A stretch of 10,104 bases of DNA from Syntrophaceae bacterium UBA5744 (lineage in GTDB: Bacteria > Desulfobacterota > Syntrophia > Syntrophales > UBA2192): contig DIFQ01000129.1 of assembly GCA_002419215.1 (NCBI GenBank), forward strand, positions 1-10,104, given 5' to 3'. How positions within the stretch are numbered: position 1 is the first letter of the stretch; each line of letters begins with the position of its first letter. Positions 1 to 5,501 of the stretch are shown here, piece after piece. Below the pieces are notes generated by a model. The model was not told where the DNA came from, did no database searches, and saw nothing but the letters and a program-made list of their open reading frames with translations. The position numbers and the translations under genes are program-made.

Positions 1-144
1 ACGCCTGTAAATAACCAATACCTTACTCTTCCTCTCCCCTCAAGGGAGAGGGAGATTATGGACAGAGTCTCCCATAGGGAGAGGGAGACTAAAGAAATGA
101 GCTCTATAGGCTCGGCTCGCAATGACCTTTCTTCGAGCTGTTTC
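1..144. repeat. Modular intergenic repeat, copy 1
   Basis: This stretch matches 2377-2487 almost base for base, starting with the head ACGCCTGTAAATAACC and ending with the tail CTGTTTC. Its core holds a pyrimidine/purine hairpin, CCTCTCCC (31-38) pairing with GGGAGAGG (44-51) across a 5-nt loop. Compared with the other copy it carries 33 extra bases (55-87). These are flanked by an 11-bp direct repeat, GGGAGAGGGAG at 44-54 and 77-87, so one copy probably arose from the other by slippage or recombination between those short repeats. The copy ends only 6 bp beyond the stop codon of the nitroreductase gene. A reading frame that starts inside it (58) is an artefact of the repeat running antisense to that gene. 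The left edge may lie outside the window. Confidence 0.85.
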
Positions 145-150
145 AGCTTA

Positions 151-1068
151 TCATGTTTTGGACGGGAAGGCATACCGGATCTTGGCGGGCTTGCGCCCCG
201 CGGGCCGGAGGTAGGCGACGGCAGGCTTTCCCAGGGCGATGACGGTATGGATGTCCTCCGTTCCGGGGATGCCCAGGGAGCGCTGGATGGAGCGGTCGCG
301 GCGCATGGCCTCGACGGCAAAGCCGATGAGGCACGTCCCGATGCCCATGGCGTGAGCGGCGAGCGTGATGTTCTGGGCGGCCAGCAGGGCGTCTTCCCGC
401 GGGCACGAGGCGCCCGGCTCCGTCCCGACGAGGATCGCCGCCGTGGCGCCATGGAAGAGCTTGTCGCGCCCGGCCTGACTGAACTGCCGCAGGGCGTCCT
501 CCACCTGGGCGTGGTAGCGCCGGTAGTAGTGGCCCAGCCTGTCCCGCATGAAGAGGCGCGAGAAGAGGCGGGCCGCCGGGTTTGCCGCCAGGCGGTTGAG
601 GCGCTCGTAGAATCGGCCGATCAACTGGCCGTAGTCGAGCAGGGCCTGCCGGGAGGGAACGATCGTGAAGCTCCAGCGCTGGCTGTTGGTTCCCGAGGGG
701 GCCATCGTGCCGATCCGGGCGAGATCCTCCAGGACGGCCTTCTCGACGGGCTCTTCCGTAAACGATCGGCAGGATCGGCGCGAATAGAGAAGACGGACAA
801 GAAGGGCGGTGTCGAACTCCCCGAAGGGGAGCCAACGACCGCCCGTCTCTACCGTGGCAAGCGTCAGGTTTCCCGTACTGACGGAATCGATGGTGATGGC
901 CCCTGCGGGGCACACGGCGGCGCAGTGATCACAACCGAAACAGCCCTCGCGGGAGAGGGTGATGGTCCCGTTTTCCAGGGCAAGCGCGTCGGAAGGGCAG
1001 ACATCGAGACAAAGCCCGCAGCCGGTGCACCGGTCCGCGTCGAGCCTGGGCCTGGTCAGGTTTTCCAT
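151..1068 (-). CDS. Nitroreductase family protein with N-terminal 2x[4Fe-4S] ferredoxin domain
   Basis: This 305-residue cytoplasmic protein joins a bacterial ferredoxin domain to an FMN-dependent nitroreductase domain. Residues 14-24 (CTGCGLCLDVC) and 43-53 (CFGCDHCAAVC) are two complete CxxCxxCxxxC cluster motifs. Nitroreductase hallmarks follow: SRRSCRSF near 97-104, APSGTNSQRW near 123-132 for FMN binding, and the alanine-rich helix plus GIGTCLIG near 226-249. Family knowledge implies that the clusters pass electrons to FMN for reduction of an unknown substrate; members are common in anaerobes and the true substrate is usually undefined. The ATG at 1068 is the natural start because the first cluster lies only 13 residues in; the upstream bases are G-rich but give only a weak ribosome binding site. 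The stop of the parvulin gene lies 26 nt upstream, so the two are probably cotranscribed. No signal peptide is seen. Confidence 0.93.
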   Translation of the reverse strand: MENLTRPRLDADRCTGCGLCLDVCPSDALALENGTITLSREGCFGCDHCAAVCPAGAITIDSVSTGNLTLATVETGGRWLPFGEFDTALLVRLLYSRRSCRSFTEEPVEKAVLEDLARIGTMAPSGTNSQRWSFTIVPSRQALLDYGQLIGRFYERLNRLAANPAARLFSRLFMRDRLGHYYRRYHAQVEDALRQFSQAGRDKLFHGATAAILVGTEPGASCPREDALLAAQNITLAAHAMGIGTCLIGFAVEAMRRDRSIQRSLGIPGTEDIHTVIALGKPAVAYLRPAGRKPAKIRYAFPSKT

Positions 1069-1094
1069 CCCCCGGTTCCCGCCCCCTTTCCGTA

Positions 1095-1991
1095 TTACTG
1101 CTGCTTCGGGGGCTCGGGCCCGTAGTAGGTCACCTTGGCATCCTTCATCGACTTCTCGAGGAAGGCATTGAGGCGTTGCTGCTGGGCGGCCTGGGTTGCC
1201 TTCGCCTTGACCTGCTCCTTGACCGACTCGTAGGGCTGCTGATCGGCGGCCTTGCGCTCCTCGAGCTTGATGACGTGGTAGCCGAATTCCGTCTCGACGA
1301 CGGGGCTCAGCTCACCGGGCTTCAGGGCGAAAGCGGCCTGCTCGAATTTTCCGACCATGCTGCCCTGCGTGAAAAATCCCAGGTCGCCTCCTTTTGCCTT
1401 GGAGCCGGGATCGTCGGAATTCTCCGATGCGAGTTTGGCAAAGTCCTCGCCTTTCTTCGCCTTGTCGAGGAGGCCCTCGGCCTTTTTCAGCGCCGCCTTC
1501 TTCTCGTCCTCCGTGGCGTTGGGCTTCACGGCTACGAGGATGTGGCGGGCCCTCACCATCTCGGGGTTCTCGAACTCCTTCTTGTGCGTGTTGTAGTAGG
1601 CCTCGTAATCCTTGTCCGTGAGGTTGATCTTGCCGAGGATTTCCTTCTGGACGTACATCCTGGCCAGGTACTCATCCTTCATGATCTCGATCTGCTTTTT
1701 GACTGCAGGGGTCTTGTCGAGGCCTTTCTTCCTGGCCACGTCGGATACGACCATGATGCTGACGAGATTTTTCACCAGGACCTCCTCCATCCGGGGGTCG
1801 GCCTTGATGAGGGCCTGCTGCTGCTCCGGGTAGAGGCCGGCGTATGCCTGGATGTCGCTTTTCGTCACTTCCTTGGATCCGACTTTCGCAAGCACGTCCT
1901 TTTTCGTTTTTTCCGCCGCCATGAGGTCGGCGGAGGTGAAGATGAACAAAAGCATGAAGACTGCCAGGGCGCCTGCCGAAAATTTTTTCAT
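1095..1991 (-). CDS. Exported parvulin-type peptidyl-prolyl cis-trans isomerase (PpiC/SurA/PrsA-like)
   Basis: This 298-residue protein begins MKKFSAGALAVFMLLF, a signal peptide ending near the MAAEK at 24-28, so it should act in the periplasm or at the membrane, catalysing proline isomerisation and chaperoning secreted proteins. An N-terminal helical chaperone region (about 30-140) resembles SurA_N/PrsA. The single parvulin domain spans about 147-243, with the family signatures ARHILV (148-153), a GGDLGFF segment (201-207) and FGYHVIKLEE (236-245). A charged, Gln/Ala-rich tail follows and ends in a proline-rich EPPKQQ. The open frame extends 12 codons further upstream to 2027, but AAAGGAG lies at ribosome-binding distance from the ATG at 1991 and the signal peptide starts there, so the shorter start is preferred. 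It is the first gene of a likely two-gene operon with the ferredoxin-nitroreductase. The absence of a lipobox separates it from lipid-anchored PrsA. Confidence 0.94.
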   Translation of the reverse strand: MKKFSAGALAVFMLLFIFTSADLMAAEKTKKDVLAKVGSKEVTKSDIQAYAGLYPEQQQALIKADPRMEEVLVKNLVSIMVVSDVARKKGLDKTPAVKKQIEIMKDEYLARMYVQKEILGKINLTDKDYEAYYNTHKKEFENPEMVRARHILVAVKPNATEDEKKAALKKAEGLLDKAKKGEDFAKLASENSDDPGSKAKGGDLGFFTQGSMVGKFEQAAFALKPGELSPVVETEFGYHVIKLEERKAADQQPYESVKEQVKAKATQAAQQQRLNAFLEKSMKDAKVTYYGPEPPKQQ

Positions 1992-2051
1992 CTCAACGTC
2001 TCCTTTGTTGTGGTTAAAACAGGGCATCGACCCGCCTGTGCCGGGTCGCAG

Positions 2052-2068
2052 TGTGAAACGATATCACA
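2052..2068. promoter_or_regulatory. Candidate operator palindrome upstream of the parvulin gene
   Basis: TGTGA (2052-2056) and TCACA (2064-2068) form a perfect inverted repeat with a 7-nt spacer, about 60-77 bp upstream of the parvulin start codon. The half-sites equal those of the CRP box, but CRP/FNR-type sites normally have 6 nt between these half-sites, so the factor is uncertain. The palindrome sits inside a wider inverted repeat, GGGTCGCA (2043-2050) with TGCGACCC (2103-2110). The location fits a regulator of the parvulin-nitroreductase operon; this is inference. Confidence 0.3.
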
Positions 2069-2188
2069 AGGGATTGAAAACAGAAATCCTTTTTTCATCC
2101 GTTGCGACCCCTGTTTCCTTGCACGGATTGTACCCGTGACCGCGAGCCACGGACCCCGTTTGGAGACGAGGTGATCGATGGAAGAAAC

Positions 2189-2307
2189 ATGCCTGTAAAA
2201 TCCTCCCCGACCCTCCTTTTACAAAGGAGGGTGTTTAGATCTTCCCCCTTTGAAAAAGGGGGATAGAGGGGGATTTTCTTCGACCGATTCGAACTGTTTC
2301 TTAGGAG
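2189..2307. repeat. Modular intergenic repeat, variant with different core
   Basis: The segment starts with the head GCCTGTAAA (2191-2199) and ends with GAACTGTTTC (2291-2300), the same ends found in the copies at 1-144 and 2377-2487, but the middle is different. The core holds two pyrimidine/purine hairpins: CCCTCCTTT with AAAGGAGGG (2211-2231, 3-nt loop) and TCCCCCTTT with AAAGGGGGA (2243-2263, 3-nt loop). GAACTGTTTCTTAGGAG at the right end matches 2478-2494 in 16 of 17 bases. Just beyond, GAGCC (2305-2309) pairs with GGCTC (2318-2322). Confidence 0.65.
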
Positions 2308-2376
2308 CCCTTCGACAGGCTCAGGATAAACTCCGCGTGGCGATCTTCGTTATTTCATTCTGAATCGTCGATTACC

Positions 2377-2494
2377 ACGCCTGTAAATAACCAATACCTT
2401 AATCTTCCTCTCCCCTCAAGGGAGAGGGAGACTAAGGAAGTGAGCTCTATAGGTTCGGCTCGTAATGACCCCTTTTTGAACTGTTTCTCAGGAG
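2377..2494. repeat. Modular intergenic repeat, copy 2
   Basis: This is the second near-identical copy of the repeat at 1-144. It shares the head ACGCCTGTAAATAACC, the hairpin CCTCTCCC (2407-2414) with GGGAGAGG (2420-2427), the GAGCTCTATAGG segment and the tail GAACTGTTTC. It lacks the 33-bp duplication of copy 1. Reading through it gives a spurious MSSIGSARND peptide in both copies, which is why the reading frame open from 2440 should not be taken as the start of the next gene. Confidence 0.85.
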
Positions 2495-2507
2495 GGCAAA
2501 AAGGCCT

Positions 2508-2537
2508 GCGACAGACTCTCCCGTTTTGTGGTATGAT
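2508..2537 (+). promoter_or_regulatory. Candidate extended -10 sigma-70 promoter for the small membrane protein
   Basis: TATGAT at 2532-2537 matches the -10 consensus in five of six bases and is preceded by TG at 2529-2530, the extended -10 arrangement TGnTATGAT. GCGACA at 2508-2513 matches four of six -35 bases at an 18-bp spacing. Transcription would begin about 2544-2546, some 20 nt before the ATG at 2566. The promoter lies directly after the end of the repeat copy at 2377-2494. Confidence 0.55.
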
Positions 2538-2565
2538 TTTTCGAGATTGTCACAGGAGGAGGAGA

Positions 2566-2850
2566 ATGAAACGACAGGGTGAAACGCGGATGCTCTTGTT
2601 CGTCATGACGGGCATGGCCTTCCTCTTCGTCGCGGCCGTCGTGCCGTTGTCGGGTTTCAGCCTCTTCCTGGCGGCGCAGGTGATCGCCATCGTCCTCGGC
2701 GGGCTCACCGTCGTCTCCCTCTTCAAGCGCTACCGCGGCCTGGACCTCTTCTCGGCCGCTTCCATCTATTTCCTCTACATCCTGATGATCACCCTTTTCT
2801 CCCCGGGGGTGGTCAATGCCCTGGCTGCATACCTCACCCGCTCAGGCTAA
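2566..2850 (+). CDS. Small integral membrane protein, three predicted helices, unknown function
   Basis: This 94-residue protein is not recognised. It starts MKRQGETRM and then carries three hydrophobic segments, about residues 10-28, 31-53 and 62-79, separated by a short turn and by a positively charged loop (FKRYRG, 53-58), and ends ALAAYLTRSG. The positive-inside rule puts both the N-terminus and the KRYR loop in the cytoplasm. The frame is open from 2440, but its first 42 codons come from an intergenic repeat. The ATG at 2566 has a strong purine-rich ribosome binding site (AGGAGGAGG) just upstream and a promoter ending at 2537, so 2566 is preferred. It is the only plus-strand gene here and faces the PEP-CTERM gene tail to tail. 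GC-rich third positions match its neighbours, supporting a real gene. Confidence 0.8.
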   Translation: MKRQGETRMLLFVMTGMAFLFVAAVVPLSGFSLFLAAQVIAIVLGGLTVVSLFKRYRGLDLFSAASIYFLYILMITLFSPGVVNALAAYLTRSG

Positions 2851-2904
2851 CCGGGAGCGCATCCGGCTGAATGTCTTGAGTCTGTCTTCAGGCGTCAAGA
2901 CTGC

Positions 2905-2984
2905 GAAGATCGGAAGAGCAGAAGTGAGGAAGAGCGGATAAGATAATAAAAGAATCCCTCATCCACTCCGATCTTCCGCTCTTC
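2905..2984. repeat. Purine-rich imperfect repeat with competing inverted arms
   Basis: GAAGATCGGA (2905-2914) is the reverse complement of 2967-2976, and GAAGAGCGGA (2929-2938) is the reverse complement of 2975-2984, so two mutually exclusive hairpins are possible around an AT-rich loop. The left side is built of degenerate GGAAGAGC-like units. Bases 2907-2920 happen to equal the first 14 bases of the common TruSeq sequencing adapter; see the findings. Confidence 0.5.
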
Positions 2985-3036
2985 ATAACTTCCTGACTTC
3001 ATAATTCTATGGGCGCCTTGCATCTGGCCATTTTTG

Positions 3037-3099
3037 ACCCGCCTGAAAATGAAAGCCGCTCAGGCGGGTGACCGGGGGCGCATCCCCGCAGGGGTGCGC
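3037..3099. repeat. Two consecutive intergenic stem-loops
   Basis: ACCCGCCTGA (3037-3046) pairs perfectly with TCAGGCGGGT (3060-3069) across a 13-nt loop. GCGCA(T)CCCC (3078-3087) pairs with GGGGTGCGC (3091-3099), with one unpaired T and a GCA loop. Neither is followed by a U-run on either strand, so these look like dispersed palindromic units rather than intrinsic terminators. Confidence 0.55.
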
Positions 3100-3181
3100 A
3101 ACCATGTCCGGTTCGTTCCTTACCGGGCCGCCCCGCAACGCGGATCAGGGCGGCAAAAAGGGGGATTTTCTCCGGTTTTTC

Positions 3182-3227
3182 TTCCTGAAGCCCGATGCCT
3201 GAAGCCTGATGCCTGCCGCGGAGCGGC
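3182..3227. repeat. 46-bp dispersed repeat, copy A
   Basis: This 46-bp unit matches 8196-8241 at 41 of 46 positions. It consists of degenerate GAAGCC(C/T)GATGCC(T/C) steps followed by a small hairpin, GCCGC-GGA-GCGGC. The same-orientation second copy reaches the end of the glycosyltransferase gene some 5 kb away. The stem is conserved while the loop differs (GGA here, GCA there). Confidence 0.8.
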
Positions 3228-3242
3228 AAAGGGTCCTCCAAT

Positions 3243-3284
3243 AAAAACCCCCATCCTGCACAAGCTACGGGATGGGGGCTTTTG
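3243..3284. terminator. Bidirectional intrinsic terminator between convergent genes
   Basis: CCCCCATCC (3248-3256) pairs with GGATGGGGG (3270-3278) across a 13-nt loop. The stem is flanked by AAAAA on the left and CTTTTGTTT on the right, so both strands give a stable stem followed by a U-run. It can stop the minus-strand PEP-CTERM transcript and plus-strand transcription from the small membrane protein gene. Confidence 0.75.
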
Positions 3285-3320
3285 TTTCTTTCGCCTGCCT
3301 GTCTTCAATGAAACAGACAG

Positions 3321-3349
3321 AAAGGCAGGGCCGATCCGGCCCTGCCTTT
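3321..3349 (-). terminator. Stem-loop terminator just after the PEP-CTERM gene
   Basis: A perfect 13-bp inverted repeat (AAAGGCAGGGCCG, 3321-3333, with 3337-3349) and a 3-nt loop lies 22 bp beyond the PEP-CTERM stop codon. On the minus strand the stem ends in TTT and is followed by a U-rich but interrupted run. Together with the hairpin at 3243-3284 it forms a tandem terminator. Confidence 0.7.
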
Positions 3350-3371
3350 GCCGGGGAAAACGCGTTACAGG

Positions 3372-4670
3372 TTATTTGTGGAATCTTCTCCTGACACCGG
3401 CCAATCCGACCAGGCCAAGCCCGAGGAGAAGCATGGTAACGGGCTCAGGAACCGTTTCAACTATCCTGGTAGCCGCCAGAATGTTGATGTACCACGGAGT
3501 GGCAAGGTATGGACCCCAATTATAGTGTCCGGCCCATGAACCGTCCCCCAGTTGGTTGTTGACCAGCCATTCGCAGTAATCTTCCCACCAGTTCCAGCCA
3601 TGGTTCGGATTGTTTATATCACCCGGATTGTCATGAAGATTGGTGATGGGGGTGCCCATGTCATTCAGGCCGATCATTAGCTCGAGGCCCTTGTATACGG
3701 CCCACATGGCATAGGGGTTACCGAAATTGCCGTCCCAGCCGGATGCCGTGTCCTGCCAGTGGGTATTCAAAAAATTGAGCGCTGCATCAACCCTGGCATT
3801 CCCTGTGCTCCAACCAAGGAATTTCTGCATGATGAGCAGGGCCCCCGTCTCGTTCACTTCACCGTAGCCACTGGGAGCGGGACCCGTGTAGCCCGCGGCG
3901 CCGTAGTAAGAACTCGCAGGATTCATATTCTGGACATAGTTGACCCACTTGGCCAGCTCCGTTGTCACGAAGGCGGGAGTCGTAACCCCCATCCTTTGGG
4001 CATAGAGACTCGCGATGATCGGCCACTGGGTCGTTGACTGGTCGGAGTTGCCGTAGTTGGCATAATATCTCCAACCGCCTGCATAAACGCCGGTTGACGG
4101 GTCGCTCTGCCCGAAGGCGAAGTAGTCAATCGTGTTCTGCACGACATCCCTGTAGGTCCAGGCACCACCGGCGCCGCTCCCGTCTGTCCTGCCTGCCAGG
4201 GGGCCCACGGTCACCACTGCATTGGGCGTTCCCGTCATTGCGATTGCCGGCAGGGCGAGCCCCGTCACATAGGTGTCTCTGATGTTTGCGCCATCCGGGT
4301 AGAACTTCACGCCGACGCCGTTGGCGTCGCCGTCCGGGTTGCCAGCAGGCTGGGCAGCAATAGGGACGACCGATACTTGACCGAGCAGGTAATTGATTCC
4401 ATTATTCACCGCTGTTTGATAGGCCGCCGCATTTGCGCCCCAGTTTTCCTTCTCTTCAAGGAAAGACAGCAGGGCTGCTCCGGTTTGCGCAACCTGATAA
4501 TCAACTCCGCCTGTGCCGAAGGCTCCGTTAGCTTGTTGCTGCGTTGCGAGATAAGCCAGGCCGGCATCGATGGCCGCGCGTTTCTCGGCCTCCGTGGCTG
4601 CAACGGCCACGCCGACGCACCAGACTCCGATCATGAGGACCGCAATAAACATAATCAAAATTTTCTTCAT
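3372..4670 (-). CDS. PEP-CTERM sorting domain protein with prenyltransferase/squalene-cyclase-like (alpha/alpha toroid) repeats
   Basis: This 432-residue protein has a signal peptide (MKKILIMFIAVLMIGV..., cleaved near VAVAA at 21-25) and a classic C-terminal PEP-CTERM signal: PEP at 408-410, a hydrophobic stretch (about 411-425) and a basic RRR cluster at 427-429. Known PEP-CTERM proteins are exported, cut by an exosortase and displayed in exopolysaccharide-linked matrix or envelope. The body carries repeats like those of terpene cyclases and prenyltransferases: LAYLATQQQANGAFG (38-52), DAALNFLNTHWQD...GWDG (295-314) and EWLVNNQLGDGSW (367-379), the last a good QW motif. A helix-rich toroid fold is therefore likely, but a DxDD-type cyclase acid motif is not seen, so enzyme activity should not be assumed. 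The ATG at 4670 has AAGGAGGGG at good spacing. No exosortase gene lies in the window. The gene stands alone, with tandem terminators behind and an 831-bp spacer ahead. Confidence 0.92.
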   Translation of the reverse strand: MKKILIMFIAVLMIGVWCVGVAVAATEAEKRAAIDAGLAYLATQQQANGAFGTGGVDYQVAQTGAALLSFLEEKENWGANAAAYQTAVNNGINYLLGQVSVVPIAAQPAGNPDGDANGVGVKFYPDGANIRDTYVTGLALPAIAMTGTPNAVVTVGPLAGRTDGSGAGGAWTYRDVVQNTIDYFAFGQSDPSTGVYAGGWRYYANYGNSDQSTTQWPIIASLYAQRMGVTTPAFVTTELAKWVNYVQNMNPASSYYGAAGYTGPAPSGYGEVNETGALLIMQKFLGWSTGNARVDAALNFLNTHWQDTASGWDGNFGNPYAMWAVYKGLELMIGLNDMGTPITNLHDNPGDINNPNHGWNWWEDYCEWLVNNQLGDGSWAGHYNWGPYLATPWYINILAATRIVETVPEPVTMLLLGLGLVGLAGVRRRFHK

Positions 4671-4965
4671 ACGTTTACCCCTCCTTGCTCCATGAGATAT
4701 TGTTCCGTGCTACCGACTCTTCGTGACTATCCCCCTTTCTCAACGTAGATTTCGCCTGCAACCTGGTTCAGATCAGGATGAGCAACCCATTGGTCATTTT
4801 GCAAGATATTGATTTTGTTATTTAAATTCTATTATGCGAAAAACGCATCGGCCGTTTCTTCGTAAAACCTGTCTACAACCCGGATTCGCGATTCAACCAT
4901 TTTCTGAAATTAGTGAAGAAGGACAAGGACATACGCGAAAAAATCATTTGTAAGAATTTTTTACG

Positions 4966-4979
4966 GTTTGTGAACAAAC
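4966..4979. promoter_or_regulatory. 14-bp perfect palindrome, possible operator
   Basis: GTTTGT (4966-4971) and ACAAAC (4974-4979) flank GA, in an AT-rich stretch about 300 bp upstream of the PEP-CTERM start. The symmetry fits a dimeric repressor or activator site, but no regulator gene lies nearby and the factor is unknown. Confidence 0.25.
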
Positions 4980-5167
4980 GACTTTGAGACTTGCGCCCCG
5001 ACGACCGGACGGGTGGAATTTCAAAGGGCAACCGGACTTCCCATGATTCCGGGTGCTTAAAGAATCCCCGGGTTTTGCCCCCCCTTCGAGGCAACAGGCG
5101 ACCTGGTTTACGACTGCGTGAGATCGGATGATAAAAGCGGCTGTGGAGAGCTGCACCGTTCAGATGT

Positions 5168-5186
5168 AAAGCATGAGGCGTACCAA
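5168..5186 (-). promoter_or_regulatory. Candidate sigma-54 (RpoN) promoter facing the PEP-CTERM gene
   Basis: On the minus strand the bases read TTGGTACGCCTCATGCTTT. Against TGGCACG-N4-TTGC this matches nine of eleven defined positions, with the invariant GG and GC exactly 12 bp apart. Transcription would begin near 5159, giving a leader of about 490 nt, which is long and weakens the case. PEP-CTERM systems often come with sigma-54 activators of the PrsR type, so the site is plausible but unproven. Confidence 0.3.
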
Positions 5187-5439
5187 TTTCGTAAAGGGTT
5201 TATATCATTGAATAATGCAAATCAGTATGCCATTAGTGCACAGGTTGCTTTGTAAAGGTATCCGACGATTTCGCAGCCGAAGGAGGGCCGTTATCGACAA
5301 AAGCTGCATGATCCCATGCGCTTATGTCAATTTATCCAATTTGTAATATTTCTTTACGGAAAAGCGGGAGGGACTCGTCCCGGCGGATTTCGTGAGCGTC
5401 GCCCCTGACGGGCGGACCGGCGAAAGTAAACATGCGGCA

Positions 5440-5466
5440 AGGGGGCGGGTTTGCGGCCCGCCCCCT
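5440..5466 (-). terminator. GC-rich stem-loop after the FKBP gene
   Basis: AGGGGGCGGG (5440-5449) pairs perfectly with CCCGCCCCCT (5457-5466) across a 7-nt loop, 36 bp past the FKBP stop codon. The stem is very stable, but the following U-run on the minus strand is only two bases, so termination may be weak or it may mainly protect the 3' end. Confidence 0.5.
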
Positions 5467-5501
5467 CTATAGTAGTGATTGAAAGACAGCGCTTTTACGG
5501 A

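Larger units (their letters stand above)
2851..3371. other. Convergent intergenic region, no gene, series of hairpins and repeats
   Basis: These 521 bp between the convergent membrane-protein and PEP-CTERM genes hold no convincing coding frame. From left to right there is GTCTTGA (2873-2879) with TCAAGAC (2895-2901), the purine-rich imperfect inverted repeats of 2905-2984, two stem-loops at 3037-3099, a 46-bp dispersed repeat (3182-3227), and two terminator hairpins (3243-3284 and 3321-3349). Short frames here translate repeats and have no ribosome binding site or family signature. Confidence 0.75.
4671..5501. other. 831-bp intergenic region ahead of the PEP-CTERM gene
   Basis: No convincing gene is seen. 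The part nearest the PEP-CTERM start is AT-rich (4796-4835), with a small ATGCG/CGCAT hairpin at 4834-4848. A 14-bp palindrome lies at 4966-4979 and a candidate sigma-54 promoter at 5168-5186. The end nearest the FKBP gene holds hairpins: GGGA/TCCC at 5370-5381, CGCCC/GGGCG at 5400-5414, and the terminator at 5440-5466. A 53-codon open stretch on the plus strand (4826-4987) lacks a start codon and ribosome binding site. The length would fit a long leader, a small RNA or decayed genes; I could not match a known riboswitch. Confidence 0.6.

Noticed and set aside
58..1125. 355-residue plus-strand frame antisense to the nitroreductase
   Set aside because: It begins inside a repeat and shows no family signature; the opposite strand encodes a protein with two perfect cluster motifs and nitroreductase signatures.
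1176..2174. 332-residue plus-strand frame antisense to the parvulin gene
   Set aside because: It is a Leu/Val-rich shadow frame with no ribosome binding site; the parvulin domain lies on the minus strand.
2999..3525. Short frames on both strands across the convergent spacer
   Set aside because: They cross terminators and dispersed repeats, and the plus-strand one runs into the PEP-CTERM gene antisense.
4826..4987. 53-codon plus-strand open stretch encoding KPVYNPDSRFNHFLKLVKKDKDIREK-like residues in part
   Set aside because: It reads somewhat like protein but has no ATG, GTG or TTG at a suitable position and no ribosome binding site; Lys/Phe-rich character follows from local AT content. A decayed gene fragment cannot be excluded.
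4873..5156. Two overlapping 70-73 residue minus-strand frames in the 831-bp spacer
   Set aside because: They lack ribosome binding sites and recognisable motifs, and their base composition differs from that of the real genes.
5260..5440. Possible riboswitch (c-di-GMP GEMM-like) suggested by CGAAAG and GGC/GCC elements
   Set aside because: The conserved core segments do not align in order with the GEMM or TPP consensus that I know; only scattered short matches exist.
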